Shown here in pieces: positions 60,390 through 64,000 of a stretch of 64,000 nt of DNA. The notes below the pieces were generated by a model. The model had not been told where the DNA came from. It did not search any database and saw only the letters and a program-made list of their open reading frames with translations. The first letter of the stretch is position 1. Every line of letters begins with the position of its first letter. Source of the DNA: Ampelocalamus luodianensis (taxonomy: Eukaryota > Streptophyta > Magnoliopsida > Poales > Poaceae); contig CM070633.1 of assembly GCA_036346255.1 (NCBI GenBank), forward strand, positions 9,114,001 through 9,178,000. The letters are read 5' to 3'. The translations under genes were made by a program, and so were the position numbers.

Positions 60390-60625
60390 GATGGGGGTGC
60401 TCAATGCATCGATCTTGCGCTCCCAAGTGGCTTCATCCTCGGAATGATTAGCCCATCGAATTTTCAAGAACTTGACAAGACGATTTCTTGTCCTACGTTC
60501 CATTGTGTCGAGGATACGACCGTTGTTCTTGATAGGAAAGATCAGGTTGGAGATTAAGATGCTCATAAGCAGTTGCCTCAATAGGAACACGAAGGCATTT
60601 CTTCAATTGAGACACATGAAAAGTA
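60390..60625 (-). pseudogene. E7 post-integrase tail and chromodomain
   Basis: Near 60615-60590 the coding matches the E1 FHVSQLKKCLRVP block. Then GRILDTMERRTRNRLVKFLK and IRWANHSEDEATWERKID (60525-60425) give the chromodomain core with the conserved W..NHSE..EATWE residues. This is the best preserved chromodomain in the window. Confidence 0.88.
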
Positions 60626-60629
60626 CTTC

Positions 60630-61085
60630 CCGATCTGGTGGCAAACCGGGAAGATCATCTGGAAAGACATCAACATACTCACAGACAATTGGTACTGATT
60701 CCAAAGAAGGAGTAGTATCAACTTGGTGAGCACAAAGATGAGAACCCAATGTCCTGGATTGAAAAACGACTGAAGTGCCGCTTTCATTAGTTAAAGAAAT
60801 GGATTTGTGAGCGCAATTAATTTGCCCAAGATGCTTGGATAACCAATTCATTCCCAGGATAACATCCATCCCTTTAGAATCTATCACAATCAAATCAGCC
60901 CAAAAGTCTACCCCTTTAATATTTATATTGACATTACGGCAGACTTGATTAGTCATAAAGGCTGATCCAGGTGAATGGATGATATGAGGCGGATGAAGAT
61001 GATGCACCCAATAAATGATGTTGAGTAGCAAACCGCCTACTAACAAATGAATGGGATGCTCGAGAATCAAATAAAACAGATTGAA
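60630..61085 (-). pseudogene. E7 retropepsin and extreme RT N-terminus
   Basis: An active-site word FDSRASH-like (near 61070-61050) lies in one frame. A long open frame then contains VCRNVNINIKGVDFWADLIV, then DVILGMNWLSKHLGQINCAHK and CEYVDVFPDDLPGLPPDREV. The last block is the protease-RT boundary, after which the polymerase is missing. Gly to Arg at the active site is shared with E1. Confidence 0.87.
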
Positions 61086-61094
61086 AGGTTGAAA

Positions 61095-62140
61095 TTAACT
61101 AGAGCATACCAAGCACAACGTCAGAGGACAAATGCTTCTCGCCAGTGTCTGGTTCACCCCCTCGAACCGGATAAAGGTCGCTTGACCACGATCGGGAAGG
61201 TGGTGCGGGACGACATTGGTCGGGAGGGTGAAATAGGTGGTATCCCCTGAGCCCTGGCATAACACTGATTGGCAAAATGCCCTGGGCCGCCACAGTGGTA
61301 GCATATAACCCCTGGCTCGACAGTCACAACCGTGGTGGTCGGCTTCCACTAGGCCTTGGTTGATTGGTGGAAGAGGATGGGCGAGGGGCAAACACCGCAG
61401 GCCTTGGTACAAAGGGAGCGGGTGCTCGCGGTGGTTTAGGTACCCACATGCGAGGCCTTGGTGAGCCGCCACCAGAATAAATCGAAGTCGCTGCCGCTAT
61501 GCGTGACTCATCCAATGCCTTGCTCTTGCTTTCGCCACAATTGCTTTGTTGACCAAATGAGAGAAATTCCGAAGTCATGCAAAGCTACACCATCTGCGAG
61601 CTTCTTGATAGCCCATTCAAGAACCGGTTTAAACGACGAAGGTCGGTCGAAACATCATCAGCATATCGGGCAAGAAAGTTGAACTCATGCGGATATTCTG
61701 TAATGCATTTTCACCCTTGCTTGAGAGCGAAATTCTTGTTGCTTGATCATCATGACCCTTCAGAATATGAGCTTCGCGAAAGCTTCCACGAACTCATCCT
61801 AAGTAGGGACATGTCCAGCAGTCGAATGGCAAGGAGATTATCCCACCATATGCCGGGCCGGGCCATCGTCGGATAATCGCGAAGAGAACCTTTTCCTTTC
61901 GAACACGGGCAATTAATAGCTTCTTCTCAATGGTCCGGCCAATCCTCGCCTTCCATGGGATCTCGAGAATCGAGAACACCGGCGGTTAGTCCGTGAAAGT
62001 CGACAAGATCGCCTCGCACATGGTGACCTCTGCTCGGGCGATTGATGCAACAGAGAAGAAGTGTTACGCGTGAACCGCTCCAAGATGCGTGTTCGGTCCA
62101 TTCGATTGCGCTCAATTTGCATGAGCACATCGGCCATCGA
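61095..62140 (-). pseudogene. E7 gag with zinc knuckle
   Basis: The ATG at 62137 begins MADVLMQIERNRMDRTRILE, the N-terminus of this gag family (compare E1 MAEVL..ERNRMD). RTIEKKLLIARVRKEKVLFA (about 61935-61875) is the conserved capsid block. A perfect knuckle CYHCGGPGHFANQC lies at about 61303-61262, preceded by a Pro/Arg-rich stretch (61450-61340). Several frameshifts are present. Confidence 0.87.
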
Positions 62141-62290
62141 AGGTGGTGGAGGAAGCCCTCTTCACGGGAACCACCTTGCGGACTCGAGAGCTGGAAGGTT
62201 CGATCGGCCCTCCCCGAGAATGAGGCACTGAGTCGACATGCCCTTCCCTTGTTGCGCTTAACGACGAGTAGTAGGTCCTGTCATCCTGTT

Positions 62291-62580
62291 ACCACACCAT
62301 GGTTAACAACATAACAAGGATATACTCGGCAAACACAAACAAGGTTACCTTTAAAAGAAAAACAAATACTGTACATATAATGCATCATGTTATGTTATGC
62401 ATTTAAGTTAACACCAAAACCAGAAACTTCATAGAAACAACAAAAGGTTCGGTTCGGCACTTTTACAAAGATAGTCGCCACAAAGGTCAGATTACAAAAC
62501 CAAAAGTGGAACTTACATATTCTGTACAAGATACTATTGCCCTATTACATACATTTTATTTAAGGGAAACTACTAAACCG
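62291..62580 (-). other. E7 region between leader reading frames and gag
   Basis: AT-rich, no frame or RNA gene recognised. On the minus strand it is upstream of the gag start, where E1 has its untranslated leader. Confidence 0.5.
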
Positions 62581-63420
62581 AAAGACACTCAACCGCGAGG
62601 GTTCATCGTCGAGGTGCTAGCGTAAAGATCCCGGTTAAAGTTCACCGGAAACTCATTCAAAAGATGAGCTCCAGGGGAACCCGTGTCAGCAGGATCCAAA
62701 GGGCTAATAAGTCGCCTCGGGGAACCCAACAGTGGCTGGTGACCTCCAGGAGGTGCAGTCCGCAGAGTGCGAGGAAAGCCTGCAGTCATCCGGGCTTGGC
62801 GCACTTGTCCATAAACAGCATGCATCCGCCACTTCGGAAGTCGGTAAAGAGGTGGTGCAAAGAGCAATGGGAGGTCTCGTTGTCACCGTAAAGCACGCGT
62901 TGGAACGCAGTTCATGTTGACTCAAGAAGCGGTACTCTGGGCCTCATTAAGGCGATGCCGAGTTTCCTTAGCTCCCTCACAAGACAATGATGGATTTGGT
63001 CCATGATGACCATCTCACCAACCGCCGCACTGGGATCTTCGCCAAATCGTATCTCATCGAACATGCTCACTGAGGTAGGACCTTGATTCGGGAAGTGGTC
63101 ATAGGGTGGTTGAGACAATTCACAAATCATGACGAAGAAGGCTCATCATCCTACTCGCGACTTCCCGAACCGCCATAGCCTCGAGGTGGCAAGTGCTTGG
63201 ACACGATGAGGGAACATCGCCACTACATGCCTAGCGATGACGTTGATGAAGGCACGATACTCCTCCATGCTCGGTCCTCGGTCTCGCCGATAGATGGCGA
63301 CTCGGTGATAGGTGAAATTGGCTCGCCACATCATGTCCCAAGTAAGGCTCGAAATCCATCAACATCCTCACTGGTCTCCTTGACCAAATACCACCCACTC
63401 ATCTATAGACAAAAGGAAAA
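62581..63420 (-). pseudogene. Unrecognised leader reading region upstream of E7 gag
   Basis: Three consecutive minus-strand openings are adjacent but in different frames. 63334-63146 contains ANFTYHRVAIYRRDRGPSME, 63130-62912 contains MVIMDQIHHCLVRELRKLGI, and 62867-62589 contains PPLYRLPKWRMHAVYGQVRQ. Composition is GC-richer than the flanks and amino-acid use looks protein-like, so this may be one broken extra gene of the element or a captured fragment. I do not recognise a domain. E1, E2 and E6 have nothing like it between primer site and gag. Confidence 0.5.
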
Positions 63421-63505
63421 GGTAAGGAACAATTCACTTTTAAATAAACCAACAAAAAATTGGGCAAGAATTGACATTAAGGAAGATAAGAAATAAAAGA
63501 TATTC
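63421..63505. other. Short AT-rich junction without primer-binding site
   Basis: On the minus strand this should hold a TGGTATC-type primer site next to LTR H if H were the 5' LTR of E7. None is visible, suggesting a deletion or recombination breakpoint. Confidence 0.45.
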
Positions 63506-64000
63506 AGGAGGACCCCGGTTTATTCGGCTTGTACTGTTTAACCATCCACTTGGTCCTACAAAGACAAATCAAATAAACTAAGCCTCGAGATATGTATACT
63601 TCCCAATTGCAGATACACCCTGTTACAAAATCATGCATCAATTCCATTCATACACATAGAGTCAAGCAAAAGCAACAACTGAAAGACATAGATAATATAA
63701 AGAGAGTTATTATAAAGAGAGGCCGATCGCCAAATAACACATAAGTAACTAATTTAAACAATGAAGCAAAATGGCCATAAGATGGCAATAAACAAAAGCC
63801 AATCGGTGTGCCTTTACCCACAAGGCAACCAACTGGACCGCCAAGCTAATCGTCCCAAATAGCGAACACACTCACAAAAGTGAGGCCCTTGGGGCTCACC
63901 TTCTTCCTCTACAACAATTAATATTAAGCAAGCGTATGAGTACAAAACTTGTTTTTGTACTGCAAGACTGACGTGTGGGATAAATGTAACTATAATTAAC
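63506..64000 (-). repeat. LTR H, 3' edge (runs out of window)
   Basis: On the plus strand it starts GGAGGACCCCGGTTTATT. It continues like the E1 LTR (CTCGAGATATGTATACTTCCC near 63584) and ends in the window with the GTACAAAACTTG hairpin (63940-63960). It differs from LTR G, so it is not the matching 5' LTR of E7. The usual terminal TGTGAGG reads CAGGAGG here. Confidence 0.75.

Larger units (their letters stand above)
60172..62290 (-). pseudogene. Element E7: gag-PR joined to chromodomain, polymerase and integrase deleted
   Basis: On the minus strand the order is gag (62137 to about 61300), protease and start of RT (61085-60630), then directly the post-integrase tail and chromodomain (60620-60390). 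The E1 equivalent of the missing part spans about 2.5 kb (RT, RNase H, integrase). The junction at about 60625-60632 joins PGLPPDREV to FHVSQLKKCLR-type coding. As read the two are not in one frame. E7 therefore could move only with help from another element. Confidence 0.85.

Overview
This window is plant nuclear DNA, most likely pericentromeric or intergenic heterochromatin of a large-genome grass. I found no host gene, tRNA, rRNA or CRISPR array. Essentially every base I can assign belongs to LTR retrotransposons nested in one another, plus one hAT-type DNA element. The grass call rests on three things: very long-LTR (4-5 kb) chromodomain Ty3/gypsy elements of the Tekay/Del type, a solo LTR resembling the grass Angela/BARE Copia group, and the complete nesting. 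It is an inference, not a species identification.

Left stack, 1-39574. The oldest layer is a plus-strand LTR (LTR A: 1-1047, 8859-9439, 39172-39574). Inside it lies solo LTR B (1048-8858), which itself holds solo LTR C (3814-6241, TSD TTTCT) and a Copia solo LTR (6598-8175). LTR A also holds solo LTR E3 (9440-39166, TSD GTAAG). Within E3 sits a full-length minus-strand chromovirus, E1 (12886-37677, TSD GTTAA), with a decayed gag-PR-RT-RNaseH-IN-chromodomain reading path at 17020-21285. In the 5' LTR of E1 sits a complete plus-strand element, E2 (25315-37061, TSD CGTTC). E2 has 4.6 kb LTRs and only 2.55 kb of internal DNA, which encodes a row of CCHC zinc knuckles, a gag remnant and a chromodomain tail.

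Right stack, 39575-64000. A minus-strand LTR remnant (D) abuts the 3' end of a different Ty3/gypsy pol, followed by that family's short LTR (41101-41559) and a gag-protease fragment (E5, to 44496). Element E6 (plus strand, starts 44497) is inserted in the E5 protease. Its 5' LTR carries a 1.1 kb hAT-like element (45352-46489), and its internal region again opens with a Cys-rich zinc-knuckle reading frame. E6 is interrupted at 51935 by E7 (minus strand), whose 3' LTR (G) holds solo LTR F (54754-59768). The E7 body has lost RT, RNase H and integrase. An unrecognised leader reading region and the edge of another LTR (H) close the window.

How the parts relate: E1 has the full chromovirus gene order. 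E2 and E6 share its primer-binding site and leader but encode little, so they look like non-autonomous partners. All reading frames are broken. Recurrent changes at CAG/CTG-type words (primer-binding sites, protease active sites, paired LTRs) suggest that some breaks may be sequencing or base-calling error and not decay. No previously undescribed gene system is proven here. The best leads are the poly-zinc-knuckle non-autonomous family and a set of short palindromes and hairpins kept across otherwise divergent LTRs.
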